Source: Streptomyces liliifuscus
GTDB taxonomy: Bacteria > Actinomycetota > Actinomycetes > Streptomycetales > Streptomycetaceae
Reading direction: 5' to 3'
Length of the DNA stretch: 64,000 bases
Assembly (NCBI RefSeq): GCF_016598615.1
Contig: NZ_CP066831.1
Coordinates: forward strand, 7,068,001 to 7,132,000
The notes under the pieces were generated by a model, which did not search any database, had not been told where the DNA came from, and was given only the letters and a program-made list of their open reading frames with translations. The position numbers and the translations under genes were made by a program. Positions within the stretch are counted from its first letter, which is position 1. Every line of letters starts with the position of its first letter. Positions 31,929 to 40,243 of this stretch are shown in pieces.

Positions 31929-33323
31929 TCAGTTGCCCGTGCGGGCTCGTTGCCAGGTGTAGCCCGCCGCTGCCAGTGCCAGCGTCATCGCGCCCGTCGA
32001 GTACAGCTGGACCCGGGTGTCCGGTTCCCGGGCCATCAGGATGAAGATGGCCAGCATGCCCGCGAGGGCCACCCAGGTCAGTACCGGGAACGCCCACATC
32101 CGTACGACCAGCTTCTCCGGGGCCTCGCGTTCCAGGCCGCGGCGCAGGCGGAGCTGGGAGACCGCGATGAAGATCCAGACGACCAGGATCACCGCGCCGA
32201 TCATGTTCAGGAGCCAGGGGAAGACGTCGTCGGGGCGCCAGTGGCTCAGCAGGACGCAGACGAAGCCGAAGACCGAGGAGGCGAGGACCGCGGCCCGCGG
32301 GACGCCGCCCGACACCCGGCCGAGAGCCTTCGGTCCCTGCCCCCGCTCCACCAGCGAGTACGCGATGCGCGAGGAGCCGTAGATATTGGCGTTCATCGCC
32401 GAGAGCAGGGCGACCAGCACGACCACGTTCATGAGCTGACCCGCGCCCGGAATGCCCAGGTGGTCGAGGGCGGCGACGTACGGGCCCTTCTCGACGACCG
32501 CCTTCGAGTCCCACGGGACGAGCGTGACGATGACCGCCATCGAGCCGATGTAGAAGAGCGCGATGCGCCACATCGCGGTGCGCACGGCGCTCGCGACACC
32601 CCGTACCGGGTCCTGCGACTCGGCCGCCGCGATGGTGACGGTCTCCAGGCCGCCGTACGCGAAGACGGAGGCGAGCAGACCGATGACGAGCCCCTCGCTG
32701 CCGTTGGGCAGGAAGCCTCCCTCGCCGGTGAGGTTGGTGAGGCCGGGGGAGTCCGTGCCCGGCAGGACCCCGGTGATCGCCAGCACGCCGAGCACCAGGA
32801 ACAGTGTGATCGCGCCCACCTTCAGCGCGGCGAACCAGAACTCGAACTCGCCGAAGTTCTTCACGGCGGCCAGGTTCGCGATACAGAAGACGACCATGAA
32901 GAGGGCCACCCAGGCCCACTCCGGTGTACCCGGCAGCCAGCCCGTCACGATCTTCGCCGCGCCGATGCCCTCCAGGCCGACGGCCGTGCAGAGCAGCACC
33001 CAGAACGACCAGCCGGCGGTGAATCCCGCCCATGGCCCGATCGCCCGCTCGGCGTGCGCCGAGAAGGAGCCCGACGACGGATACGCGGCCGACATCTCGC
33101 CCAGCATGCGCATCACCAGCATGACGAGCAGACCGGAGACGGCGTACGCGACGACGATCGACGGGCCTGCGGCCGCGATGCCGGCGCCGGAGCCGACGAA
33201 CAGGCCCGCGCCGATCACCCCGCCGAGGGCGATCATCGACAGATGGCGCTGCTTGAGGCCGTGCGAGAGAGAGACGTCCGCGTCGGGAGTGCCGCTTGCG
33301 GGGTCGTGGGTGGTACGGGACAT
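31929..33323 (-). CDS. APC-family amino acid permease
   Basis: A 464-aa protein, ATG 33323 (MSRTTHDPASG). Twelve TM helices; the signature LSMIALGGVIGAGLFVGSGAGIAAAGPSIVV with the unwound GGVIGAG motif in TM1, then MRMLGEMSAAYPSSGSFSAHAERAIGPWAGF, marks the AnsP/GabP/ProY-type subgroup. Importer of amino acids or GABA, probably proton-coupled. It lies 120 bp downstream of the TauD-like gene in the same direction and could be the distal gene of the sulfur operon or stand alone. Close paralogue of the permease at 45473-46948. Confidence 0.93.
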   Translation of the reverse strand: MSRTTHDPASGTPDADVSLSHGLKQRHLSMIALGGVIGAGLFVGSGAGIAAAGPSIVVAYAVSGLLVMLVMRMLGEMSAAYPSSGSFSAHAERAIGPWAGFTAGWSFWVLLCTAVGLEGIGAAKIVTGWLPGTPEWAWVALFMVVFCIANLAAVKNFGEFEFWFAALKVGAITLFLVLGVLAITGVLPGTDSPGLTNLTGEGGFLPNGSEGLVIGLLASVFAYGGLETVTIAAAESQDPVRGVASAVRTAMWRIALFYIGSMAVIVTLVPWDSKAVVEKGPYVAALDHLGIPGAGQLMNVVVLVALLSAMNANIYGSSRIAYSLVERGQGPKALGRVSGGVPRAAVLASSVFGFVCVLLSHWRPDDVFPWLLNMIGAVILVVWIFIAVSQLRLRRGLEREAPEKLVVRMWAFPVLTWVALAGMLAIFILMAREPDTRVQLYSTGAMTLALAAAGYTWQRARTGN

Positions 33324-33443
33324 GAGTGCGGGTGGTCCCTTGTGTGCGAGGGCAAAAACGCCCACAGTCTGGGCAGCCCCTCCGCCCGCACGGAGAGGCC
33401 GCCCATCATGTGGACACACTCGACACGGAGTGCGAGATTCCGA

Positions 33444-34355
33444 TTACGCGGCTGCCGGGTATTTGGCGACCGACGTGTAGTGGGAGGCGTCCCCCGCGAT
33501 CGAGTAGCTCTCCTTGCCCTCGATGCCGACCGGCACGTCACCGGCGACCGTCACCCGGTTCAGGCGGCGCGGCAGACCGTCGTAGTTGTCGATGGCGTAG
33601 TGCTGGGTGATGCGGTTGTCGAAGAGGACGAGCTGGTTCGGGGACCAGCGGTGGCGCAGGACGTTCTCGGGCCGGGTGACGTACGCCTGGAGCAGGTCGA
33701 GGACCTTGCGGGACTCGCTCACCGGCAGGCCGACGATCCGCTGAGCGAAGCCGCCGATGAACAGCCCGCGCTCACCGGTCAGCGGGTGGACGCGGACGAC
33801 GGGGTGGGCGGTGCGGTACTTGATGGACGTGAACTGGGCGCGCTGGGCGGCCTGTTCCTCGTCCACCTCCTCCTCGGGCACCGCGTAGTCGTAGTCGTTG
33901 GTGTGCTCGGCCCACAGGGTGTCGGCGAGCTGCCGGAGCGGTTCGGGCAGGTTGCGGTAGGCGGCGGCCGAGCTGGCGATCAGCGTCTCGCCCCCGTACG
34001 GCGGGATCGTGATGCTGCGCAGGGTGCTGGCCTGCGGCGGGTTGAGGACGAACGTGACGTCGGTGTGCCAGTTGTTGGCGGCACGGCCGCGCTCGCTGTC
34101 CACGGGCAGCACGTTCGGGGCGCCCTCGACGGCGGGCACGGTCGGGTGGGCGGTGGTCAGGTCGCCGAAGTTGCGGGCGAAGGCCTGCTGGCCCGCGTCG
34201 TCGAGGTTCACGTCGTCGAAGACCAGGGCCTTGTGGACGTTGAGAGCGTCCCGCAGTGCGGCGACGGTCCCTTCGTCCAGGGGCTCGGAGATGTCCACGC
34301 CGGATATCCGGGCGCCGATCCTCGCGGTGACCTTGCGGATCTCGATGTCTGACAT
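33444..34355 (-). CDS. TauD/TfdA-family Fe(II)/2-oxoglutarate dioxygenase
   Basis: A 303-aa protein, ATG 34355 (MSDIEIRKVTARIGARISGVD) with GAAAGGAAC upstream. The facial triad is visible: His-x-Asp in NNWHTDVTFVLNPP and the distal His in FDNRITQHYAIDNYDGLPRRLNRV, with Arg for 2-oxoglutarate after it. This matches the taurine/alkylsulfonate/alkylsulfate dioxygenases, which release sulfite or sulfate. It lies 33 bp downstream of the flavin monooxygenase in the sulfonate uptake operon, so desulfonation of an imported compound is the likely role. Confidence 0.93.
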   Translation of the reverse strand: MSDIEIRKVTARIGARISGVDISEPLDEGTVAALRDALNVHKALVFDDVNLDDAGQQAFARNFGDLTTAHPTVPAVEGAPNVLPVDSERGRAANNWHTDVTFVLNPPQASTLRSITIPPYGGETLIASSAAAYRNLPEPLRQLADTLWAEHTNDYDYAVPEEEVDEEQAAQRAQFTSIKYRTAHPVVRVHPLTGERGLFIGGFAQRIVGLPVSESRKVLDLLQAYVTRPENVLRHRWSPNQLVLFDNRITQHYAIDNYDGLPRRLNRVTVAGDVPVGIEGKESYSIAGDASHYTSVAKYPAAA

Positions 34356-34388
34356 GGGGTTCCTTTCGGATCTGGCTCGGGTTCGGGC

Positions 34389-35741
34389 TCAGACGCGGGC
34401 GAGCGCCGGGGCCGGGGCGGTGACGTACTGGTTGGCGGGGCGCGGGAGTCCGTATCTCTCGCGCAGGGTCTGCCGGGGGCCGTACTCCTCGCGGAGCAGA
34501 CCGCGGGCGCGCAGGAGCGGGACGACCTGGTCGACGAAGGCGTCGAGGCCGGACGGCAGGACCGCGGGCATGATGTTGAAGCCGTCGGCGGCGCCCTGCG
34601 TGAACCACCTCTCGATGGCGTCGGCGACCTGCTCGGGCGTCCCGGCGAAGGTGAGGTGCCCGCGCCCGCCGCCCAGGCGCCCGATCAGCTGCCGCACGGT
34701 GAGGCGCTCGCGCCGGGCCAGCTCCACCACGAGCGTGTAGCGGCTCTTGGCGCCCTCGATGACGCTCTCCGGAGGCAGGTCGGAGGGGAGCTCGGCATCC
34801 AACTCCAGTGACCCCGGCGGCAGTTGCAGCAGGGCTTCTAGACGGCCCACACCGTGCGCGTACACGATGTGGTCCTCCAGGACCTGTTCCGCCGCCAGCG
34901 CCTCGGCCTCCGTCGAACCGATGACGGGGACGATGCCGGGCAGCACCTTGATGTGGTCCGGGTCCCGACCGGCCGCCGCCGTACGGGACTTGAGGTCGGC
35001 GTAGAAGGCCTGCGCGTCCTCGACGGTCTGCTGGGCGGTGAACACCGCCTCCGCGTACCGGGCCGCGAACCCCTTGCCGTCCTCGGACGAGCCCGCCTGC
35101 ACCAGCAGCGGGTAACCCTGCGGGGTGCGCGGCACGTTGAGGGCGCCCTCGACGCTGAAGTAGCGGCCCTTGTGCCGGGCGGGGTGGATCCTCGTGTCGT
35201 CGCCCCAGACGCCGGCCGCCTTGTCGGCGACGATCGCGTCGTCCTCCCAGCTGTCCCAGAGCTTCAGGGCCACGTCGAGGAACTCGGCGGCACGGGCGTA
35301 CCGCTCGGCGTGCGCGGGCTCCGCGTCGAGACCGAAGTTGCGGGCGGCCTCCGCGCCCGCCGTGGTGACGATGTTCCAGCCCGCCCGGCCACCGCTGATG
35401 ATGTCGAGCGAGGCGAACTTGCGGGCCAGGTTGTAGGGCGAGTTGTAGGACGTGGAGGCGGTGGCGATCAGACCGATGTGCTCGGTGGCCGTCGCCAGCG
35501 CGGTGAGCAGCGTGAGCGGCTCCAGGGCGCCGGCAGGGCGCTGGGCGAGATTGCCCCACAACTGCGGTCCGTCGGCGAGGAAGAGTGAGTCGAAGGTGCC
35601 GCGTTCGGCGATCCGGGCCAGGTGGACGTAGTGGGCCAGCTCCACATGGGCGTACGGATCGCTCTCCGGGAGCCGCCACGACGCCTCGTGGTGGCCGGTG
35701 TTCATCAGGAAGGCGTTGAGGTGCAGTCTGCGCTCGGTCAC
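34389..35741 (-). CDS. FMN-dependent luciferase-like monooxygenase (NtaA/SnaA/DszA type)
   Basis: A 450-aa protein, GTG 35741 (VTERRLHLNAFLMN), overlapping the ATPase stop by 4 nt (GTGA). NtaA/DszA group marks: LNAFLMNTGHHEASWR, HYVHLARIAERGTFDSLFLADG, LTALATATEHIGLIATASTSYNSPYNLARKFASLDIISGGRAGWNIVTT, and LVQAGSSEDGKGFAARYAEAVF. These are bacterial luciferase-fold enzymes that use reduced FMN to open C-S or C-N bonds. With the ABC transporter and TauD homologue it points to scavenging sulfur from an organosulfur compound. A partner flavin reductase gene is not in the window. Confidence 0.92.
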   Translation of the reverse strand: MTERRLHLNAFLMNTGHHEASWRLPESDPYAHVELAHYVHLARIAERGTFDSLFLADGPQLWGNLAQRPAGALEPLTLLTALATATEHIGLIATASTSYNSPYNLARKFASLDIISGGRAGWNIVTTAGAEAARNFGLDAEPAHAERYARAAEFLDVALKLWDSWEDDAIVADKAAGVWGDDTRIHPARHKGRYFSVEGALNVPRTPQGYPLLVQAGSSEDGKGFAARYAEAVFTAQQTVEDAQAFYADLKSRTAAAGRDPDHIKVLPGIVPVIGSTEAEALAAEQVLEDHIVYAHGVGRLEALLQLPPGSLELDAELPSDLPPESVIEGAKSRYTLVVELARRERLTVRQLIGRLGGGRGHLTFAGTPEQVADAIERWFTQGAADGFNIMPAVLPSGLDAFVDQVVPLLRARGLLREEYGPRQTLRERYGLPRPANQYVTAPAPALARV

Positions 35742-36535
35742 TTGGGGTCCTCCGCGTGCTCGTGGTGCCTGTGGTGGTCGTCGCTCGCGTCGTTCCCGTG
35801 GTGGTCGTGGTGCTCCGTGACGCCGAGGGCGGTGAGGAGCCGTTCGCGGTACTCGCCGAGCAGCGGGTCGCGGTAGGAGCGGGGGCGCGGGCGGTCGATG
35901 GTCAGGTCGAGGCCGATGCGGCCCTCGTCGAGCACGAGCACCCGGTCGGCCAGCACGATCGCCTCGTCCACGTCGTGGGTGACGAGCAGCACGGAGGGCC
36001 GGTGGCGCTCCCACAGTTCGCGCAGCAGGGTGTGCATACGGATCCGGGTGAGCGCGTCCAGTGCGCCGAACGGCTCGTCCGCCAGCAGGAGTTCGGGCTC
36101 CCGGACCAGGGAGCGGGCCAGCGCTGCCCGCTGGGCCTCGCCGCCGGACAGCTCGTTGGGCCAGGCCCGTTCGCGGCCCGCGAGACCCACCTCGGCGAGG
36201 GCGGCGCGGCCCCTCTGCTCGGCCTCCTTCCCGTCGAGACCGAGCAGGACGTTGTCGAGGACGCGCTGCCAGGGCAGCAGCCGGGAGTCCTGGAAGACCA
36301 CGGACACCCTTGACGGGGCCGTGAGTCGACCGCTCCCCGCCACCTCGTGGTCGAGTCCGGCGACCGCGCGCAGCAGTGTGCTCTTGCCGGAGCCGCTGTG
36401 CCCGAGCAGGGCGGTGAACTGGCCGGCCGGGAGATCGAGGTCGATTCCGTCGAGGACCGTACGTCCGTCGAACGACCTTGTCAGGCCCCGGAGTTGTACG
36501 GCGGGACGGGTCAGCTGCTCAGCGTGCGGCGCCAT
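35738..36535 (-). CDS. Sulfonate/nitrate-type ABC transporter ATP-binding protein
   Basis: A 265-aa protein, ATG 36535 (MAPHAEQLTRPA), overlapping the permease 3' end by 25 nt. Walker A GHSGSGKS, Q-loop VFQDSRLLPW, signature LSGGEAQRAALARSL, Walker B LLLADEPFGALD and H-loop VTHDVDEA. SsuB/TauB/NrtD-like. The last 22 residues are strikingly His- and Asp-rich (begins EHHDHHGNDASDDHH), which other family members lack; it could bind Ni or Zn. Its stop overlaps the monooxygenase start. Confidence 0.94.
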   Translation of the reverse strand: MAPHAEQLTRPAVQLRGLTRSFDGRTVLDGIDLDLPAGQFTALLGHSGSGKSTLLRAVAGLDHEVAGSGRLTAPSRVSVVFQDSRLLPWQRVLDNVLLGLDGKEAEQRGRAALAEVGLAGRERAWPNELSGGEAQRAALARSLVREPELLLADEPFGALDALTRIRMHTLLRELWERHRPSVLLVTHDVDEAIVLADRVLVLDEGRIGLDLTIDRPRPRSYRDPLLGEYRERLLTALGVTEHHDHHGNDASDDHHRHHEHAEDPK

Positions 36536-37368
36536 GACAGCACCCTCCGTTCGATCAGACGGACCGCGCTGTCGGAGATCAGACCGAAGATGCCGTAGAC
36601 GACCAGGCCGACGAGGATGACGTCCGTCTGGCCGTAGTTCTGGGCCTGGAACATCATGTAGCCGAGTCCGCTGGTGGCGTTGATCTGCTCCAGCACGACC
36701 AGGCCCAGCCAGGAGCCGGTCACTCCGAGCCGCAGCCCGACGAAGAAGCCGGGCAGCGCGCCCGGGATGACGATCCGCCGGATGAAGGCGTACCTCGACA
36801 GGCCCTGGACCTCGGCGAGTTCGACGAATCGGCTGTCGATGCCGGAGAGCGCGGCGTGCGTGTTCAGGTAGATCGGGATGTAGACGACGATCGCGATGAT
36901 GGCGATCTTGAAGGTCTCGCCGATGCCCAGCCAGAGGATGAACAGCGGGATCAGACCGAGCGTCGGGATGGCCCGGTTGAGCTGTACCGATCCGTCGATC
37001 AGCGCCTCGCCGGTCCGGCTGAGCCCGGAGGCCAGCGCGAGGGCGATGCCCGCGGTCAGGCCGATCGCGAAACCGGAGCCGGCGCGTTGCAGCGAGGTCA
37101 GGATGTCGGTGGGCAGTGTCCCGTCGGTCCACAGCTGGACGCCGGTCTCCAGTACCGTCCAGGGCGCCGGAATGGCACCCGGGTCGAGCTGCCCGGCGGC
37201 GGAGGCCGCGGCCCACAGGGCGAGCAGCAGGGCCGGGCCGAGGAAGCGGGTGGCGGGCAGCCGCTTGCCGGGGGAGAGCCGACGGCGCCTGCGGACCTGG
37301 GAGTTCTCCACGGTGGCCGCGAGGGGCACGGCTGTGGTCGCGGTGGTGGTCGTGGTCACGGCGCTCAC
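36511..37368 (-). CDS. Sulfonate-type ABC transporter permease
   Basis: A 285-aa protein, GTG 37368 (VSAVTTTTTATTAV), overlapping the binding-protein stop by 4 nt (GTGA). A Thr-rich and Arg-rich N-terminus precedes six TM helices. The EAA loop reads AEVQGLSRYAFIRRIVIPGALPGFFVGLRLGVTGSWLGLVV, the SsuC/TauC-type. Forms the membrane channel with the ATPase at 35738. Confidence 0.94.
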   Translation of the reverse strand: MSAVTTTTTATTAVPLAATVENSQVRRRRRLSPGKRLPATRFLGPALLLALWAAASAAGQLDPGAIPAPWTVLETGVQLWTDGTLPTDILTSLQRAGSGFAIGLTAGIALALASGLSRTGEALIDGSVQLNRAIPTLGLIPLFILWLGIGETFKIAIIAIVVYIPIYLNTHAALSGIDSRFVELAEVQGLSRYAFIRRIVIPGALPGFFVGLRLGVTGSWLGLVVLEQINATSGLGYMMFQAQNYGQTDVILVGLVVYGIFGLISDSAVRLIERRVLSWRRTLSS

Positions 37369-38432
37369 TTCCGGTACTCCGCCGGTACGGACTTCGCCGC
37401 GATGCCCTCGAAGCGCCGGTCGAAGAGCGAGTCGACCTTGAACCCCTTCACGAAGCCGCCCTCGGCCAGCAGATCGGCGGTCTCCTGCTCCCACTTCACC
37501 GCCTCGTCCCAACTCGGCGGGAACAGCGGCTTGTTGGCCAGCTCGGTGATCGACCGCGCCTGCGCGAGCGTGAGGTTCTGCGTCTTCACGTAGAACTCCT
37601 CGTTCCAGGCGTCGGGGTGCTCGTACGCCCACACCGCGCCCTTCGCCCAGCGCGGGATGTACGCGGCGACGGCGGCGGCCTTCGCGGGGTCGGCGAGCAC
37701 GGAGGTGGGCGCCCACAGCAGGTTCAGCAGGTCCACGACGTCCGTGGTGATGACATGGGCGCCCTTGGACCCGTACTGCTTGAGGTACGCGGGTGACTGG
37801 GCGTTGGCGAGCGGGGCGATGTCCACCTGGCCCGCCTGGAGCGCGGTGAGGAACTGGTTGCTGGTCAGCGGCACCAGATCGACGTCGTCGTAGGCCAGCC
37901 CGGCCTGCTTCAACGCCCGCAGCAGGACGACTCCCTGCGCCTGCCCCTGCGAGAAGGCCAGCTTCTTGCCCTTGAAGCCCTGGACGTCCTGGATGTCGCT
38001 GCCGGGCTTCGTGGCGAAGAGGTAGTTGGGCTTGCGGGTGACATTGATGGCGACGATCTTCGCGTCGAAGCCCTGGTAGTGCGCCTGGATGGGCGGGATG
38101 CCGGCGTTGTTGCCGACGTCCAGGGACTTGGCGCGGAAGGCGTTGATGACATCGGGTCCCGCGCCGAGGTTCGGCCAGTCGGCAACCTTGAAGGGCAGGT
38201 CGGACAGTCCCGCGAGCTTGAACTGCAACTGCTGGACGCCCTGGTACGAGGCGATCTTCAGGCTCGTACCGGACGGGACCTTGTCCGCCAGCGGGGCGGA
38301 CGTGGACCCCTTGACCCCGGTGTCGGCGGCGCTGCTGCCCGCGCAGCCGCTGAGCCCGGCCGCGGCGGCGGCCCCGAGCAGGGACGAGAGGAAGAGACGT
38401 CGGTCGACACCGGAGGCGGACGGAGGTGGCAT
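37365..38432 (-). CDS. Aliphatic-sulfonate-type ABC substrate-binding lipoprotein
   Basis: A 355-aa protein from ATG 38432 (MPPPSASGVDRRLF); AGGGAG lies 7 nt upstream, and ATG 38453 has none. Tat-like RRLFLSSLLGAAAAAG then lipobox LSGC, so a lipoprotein. NMT1/SsuA-like periplasmic-binding fold: LKIASYQGVQQLQFKLAG, VINAFRAKSLDVGNNAGIPPIQAHYQG, IQDVQGFKGKKLAFSQGQAQGVVLLRAL. First gene of the transport operon, preceded by a 230-nt leader with a cysteine-rich mini-ORF. Confidence 0.93.
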   Translation of the reverse strand: MPPPSASGVDRRLFLSSLLGAAAAAGLSGCAGSSAADTGVKGSTSAPLADKVPSGTSLKIASYQGVQQLQFKLAGLSDLPFKVADWPNLGAGPDVINAFRAKSLDVGNNAGIPPIQAHYQGFDAKIVAINVTRKPNYLFATKPGSDIQDVQGFKGKKLAFSQGQAQGVVLLRALKQAGLAYDDVDLVPLTSNQFLTALQAGQVDIAPLANAQSPAYLKQYGSKGAHVITTDVVDLLNLLWAPTSVLADPAKAAAVAAYIPRWAKGAVWAYEHPDAWNEEFYVKTQNLTLAQARSITELANKPLFPPSWDEAVKWEQETADLLAEGGFVKGFKVDSLFDRRFEGIAAKSVPAEYRK

Positions 38433-38589
38433 GGGAGGACTCCCTGAATTCATTGGGACAGGCAGATACGCGGGATCCCTGGCGGTTCCGGGCAGGGCGA
38501 AGCCGGGAACGAGGAAGGTGCGCAGGGGCGGGCACACGTGGGAAGCACACGCGGAGGGCGTGGTGTGGTGTGGCGGTGGTGGAAGAAGG

Positions 38590-38652
38590 ACGCGGACGGA
38601 CCGGCGTACAACGCGGACGGATCGGCGAGGAACGCGGACGGGACGTCGTCAG
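38590..38652. repeat. 21-bp tandem repeat, three copies, in operon leader
   Basis: Units at 38590-38610, 38611-38631 and 38632-38652 each begin ACGCGGACGG; the last is more diverged. They lie between the cysteine-rich mini-ORF and the binding-protein gene, where an attenuator would form its alternative stems. Confidence 0.7.
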
Positions 38653-38664
38653 TGCGTCAACGCG

Positions 38665-38691
38665 TCAGCAACAGAAGGTGCGACAGCTCAT
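38665..38691 (-). CDS. Cysteine-rich leader peptide (MSCRTFCC), candidate attenuator
   Basis: ATG 38691 to TGA 38665 encodes M-S-C-R-T-F-C-C. Three of eight residues are Cys, two of them just before the stop. An in-frame GTG at 38697 would add M-F at the front. AGGAG sits 10 nt before the ATG. TTGACA at 38727-38722 with GAGCAT 17 nt further on would put the transcript start almost on the ATG, making it leaderless. Actinobacteria are known to use short polycysteine upstream ORFs as cysteine-responsive attenuators of sulfur genes; the gene that follows is a sulfonate transporter. Function is inferred. Confidence 0.6.
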   Translation of the reverse strand: MSCRTFCC

Positions 38692-38698
38692 GAACACG

Positions 38699-38727
38699 AT
38701 GCTCCTGGCCTGGTGGGGGCCTGTCAA
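38699..38727 (-). promoter_or_regulatory. Promoter of the sulfonate operon
   Basis: -35 TTGACA (38727-38722, consensus), 17-bp spacer, weak -10 GAGCAT (38704-38699). It follows the ROK gene stop after an AT-rich stretch (TTCAGAAAATCCGAATG) that may hold an operator. Confidence 0.5.
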
Positions 38728-38744
38728 CATTCGGATTTTCTGAA

Positions 38745-40010
38745 TTAAATCGGCCCCGGTGAGACGGTCCGGGACCTGACCGACGACGCGCTCAGCGGAT
38801 CCCGGTAGAGCACGTCCAGGGCAACCGAACCGCCGGCCACGGCGAGCACGGAGTCCGGGAAACTGGTCGGCACGACGGCCGCCGCCCGGTCGGGACCGAC
38901 CTCCTCGCGCAGGGCGGCGAGGCAGTCCTCCCGGTGGACGGCGCCCATCTCCGTGACGACGACCGAGTCCGGGTTGAGCACGTCGAGCAGAAGCCCCGCC
39001 GCACGGCCGACCATACGGGCGCGGTGCAGCAGCAGACGTACGGCGACGGGGTCGCCGTCCGCCGCGGCGGCGAGGATGTGCATGGGATCGGCGGTCCGGA
39101 TGACCCCCGCCTCGCGCGCCCTCCTGCACAGGGTCCGCTCGCTCAACTCGGCCTGCAGGCAGCCGGTCCGGCCGCAGTCGCAGCGTTCCGTGCCGCCCGC
39201 GAGCGGCAGATGGGCGATCGCGCCGGACTGGGAGCGGGGCCCGTGGTGGACCTCGTCGTGGGTGGCGAAGGCGGCGTCCACGACGTTCCCGACGAAGAGG
39301 TGCAGCACGCTGCGGCTGTCACCGGCGGTCCGTCCGAAGAGCCGCTCTGCGTTGACGAGGGCCCGCGCGTGTCCGTCCACGTGCACGGGCAGGCCGGTGA
39401 GCGCGTGGATCACCTCGCGCGCGCGGACGTCCCGCCAGCCCAGGAGGGGATGTTCGACGATGGTCCCGGAGTCCCGGTCGACCCAGCCGCCGGTGGCCAG
39501 GCCGACGCCGAGGGGTACGCGATCGGGGGCGGCCGCGAGCAGGGAGCGCAGCCCGGCTGCGGCGTTGGAGAGGACGTCCGCGTCCCTCTCGCCCTCCCCC
39601 TCCTCGTGGTCCAGCCGGCGTTCGGCGACGACACGGCCGCGCAGGTCCAGGAGGGCGACGGTGGTGTACGGCACGGCCACGTGCACGCCGCCGACCACGA
39701 ACCGGGAGTCGTCCAGGTCGACCGGTACGTGCGGGCGGCCGACTCCGTTCGACCGGCGGAGCGTTGCGGCCCCCTGGATCAGGCCGAGTGCGGTGAGGCG
39801 GTTGCAGTGGTCGGTGACCGAGGCCGGGGAAAGCCCGGTCAGCCGGGCGATGGTGCTGCGGGCGACGGGGCCGTGCGCCAGCACCGACCGCAGGATCGCG
39901 CTGGCACTGGTACGGCGGCGGTCGCTGTCGACGGCGCGGCGGGTGGGGGAGGGGGGACGGGCAAGAACGGGAGTGGGTGCGAGGGAGGAACTGGGCATGG
40001 AGAGAGGCAT
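38745..40010 (-). CDS. ROK-family transcriptional regulator
   Basis: A 421-aa protein from ATG 40010 (MPLSMPSSSLAPT) with GAGGAAG 6 nt upstream; GTG 40049 is the alternative. Winged helix at about 40-95 (SAILRSVLAHGPVARSTIARLTGLSPASVTDHCNRLTALGLI), then the ROK ATPase-like domain with FVVGGVHVAVPYTTVALLDLRG, and zinc site CDCGRTGCLQAE. Family members repress or activate transport operons in response to small effectors. Stop 18 bp before the sulfonate-operon promoter, so it is the likely local regulator of that operon or simply read through into it. Confidence 0.9.
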   Translation of the reverse strand: MPLSMPSSSLAPTPVLARPPSPTRRAVDSDRRRTSASAILRSVLAHGPVARSTIARLTGLSPASVTDHCNRLTALGLIQGAATLRRSNGVGRPHVPVDLDDSRFVVGGVHVAVPYTTVALLDLRGRVVAERRLDHEEGEGERDADVLSNAAAGLRSLLAAAPDRVPLGVGLATGGWVDRDSGTIVEHPLLGWRDVRAREVIHALTGLPVHVDGHARALVNAERLFGRTAGDSRSVLHLFVGNVVDAAFATHDEVHHGPRSQSGAIAHLPLAGGTERCDCGRTGCLQAELSERTLCRRAREAGVIRTADPMHILAAAADGDPVAVRLLLHRARMVGRAAGLLLDVLNPDSVVVTEMGAVHREDCLAALREEVGPDRAAAVVPTSFPDSVLAVAGGSVALDVLYRDPLSASSVRSRTVSPGPI

Positions 40011-40243
40011 GGAGGACTTCCTCGGGAACTGGGGGGACTGGTCCGACACTGCGCCGACGACTGGTGTCTCGTCTTGTCTCGGCGAGCCGGATGGATCCCC
40101 TCCGCGCCCGCCTCAGCGGTGGCGACAGGTGGCCGTGCCCTGGCGTCGCAGGTCGACATAGCGACGCGACGCGAAGTTCCTGGCTTGGGCGACCATGGGT
40201 GAAGGGTAGGCGGTGGGCGGGCTGTCCGGCCAGGGGGGCCTTT

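Noticed and set aside
38590..38652. Possible CRISPR array
   Set aside because: 21-bp units are head to tail without spacers, and no cas genes are present.
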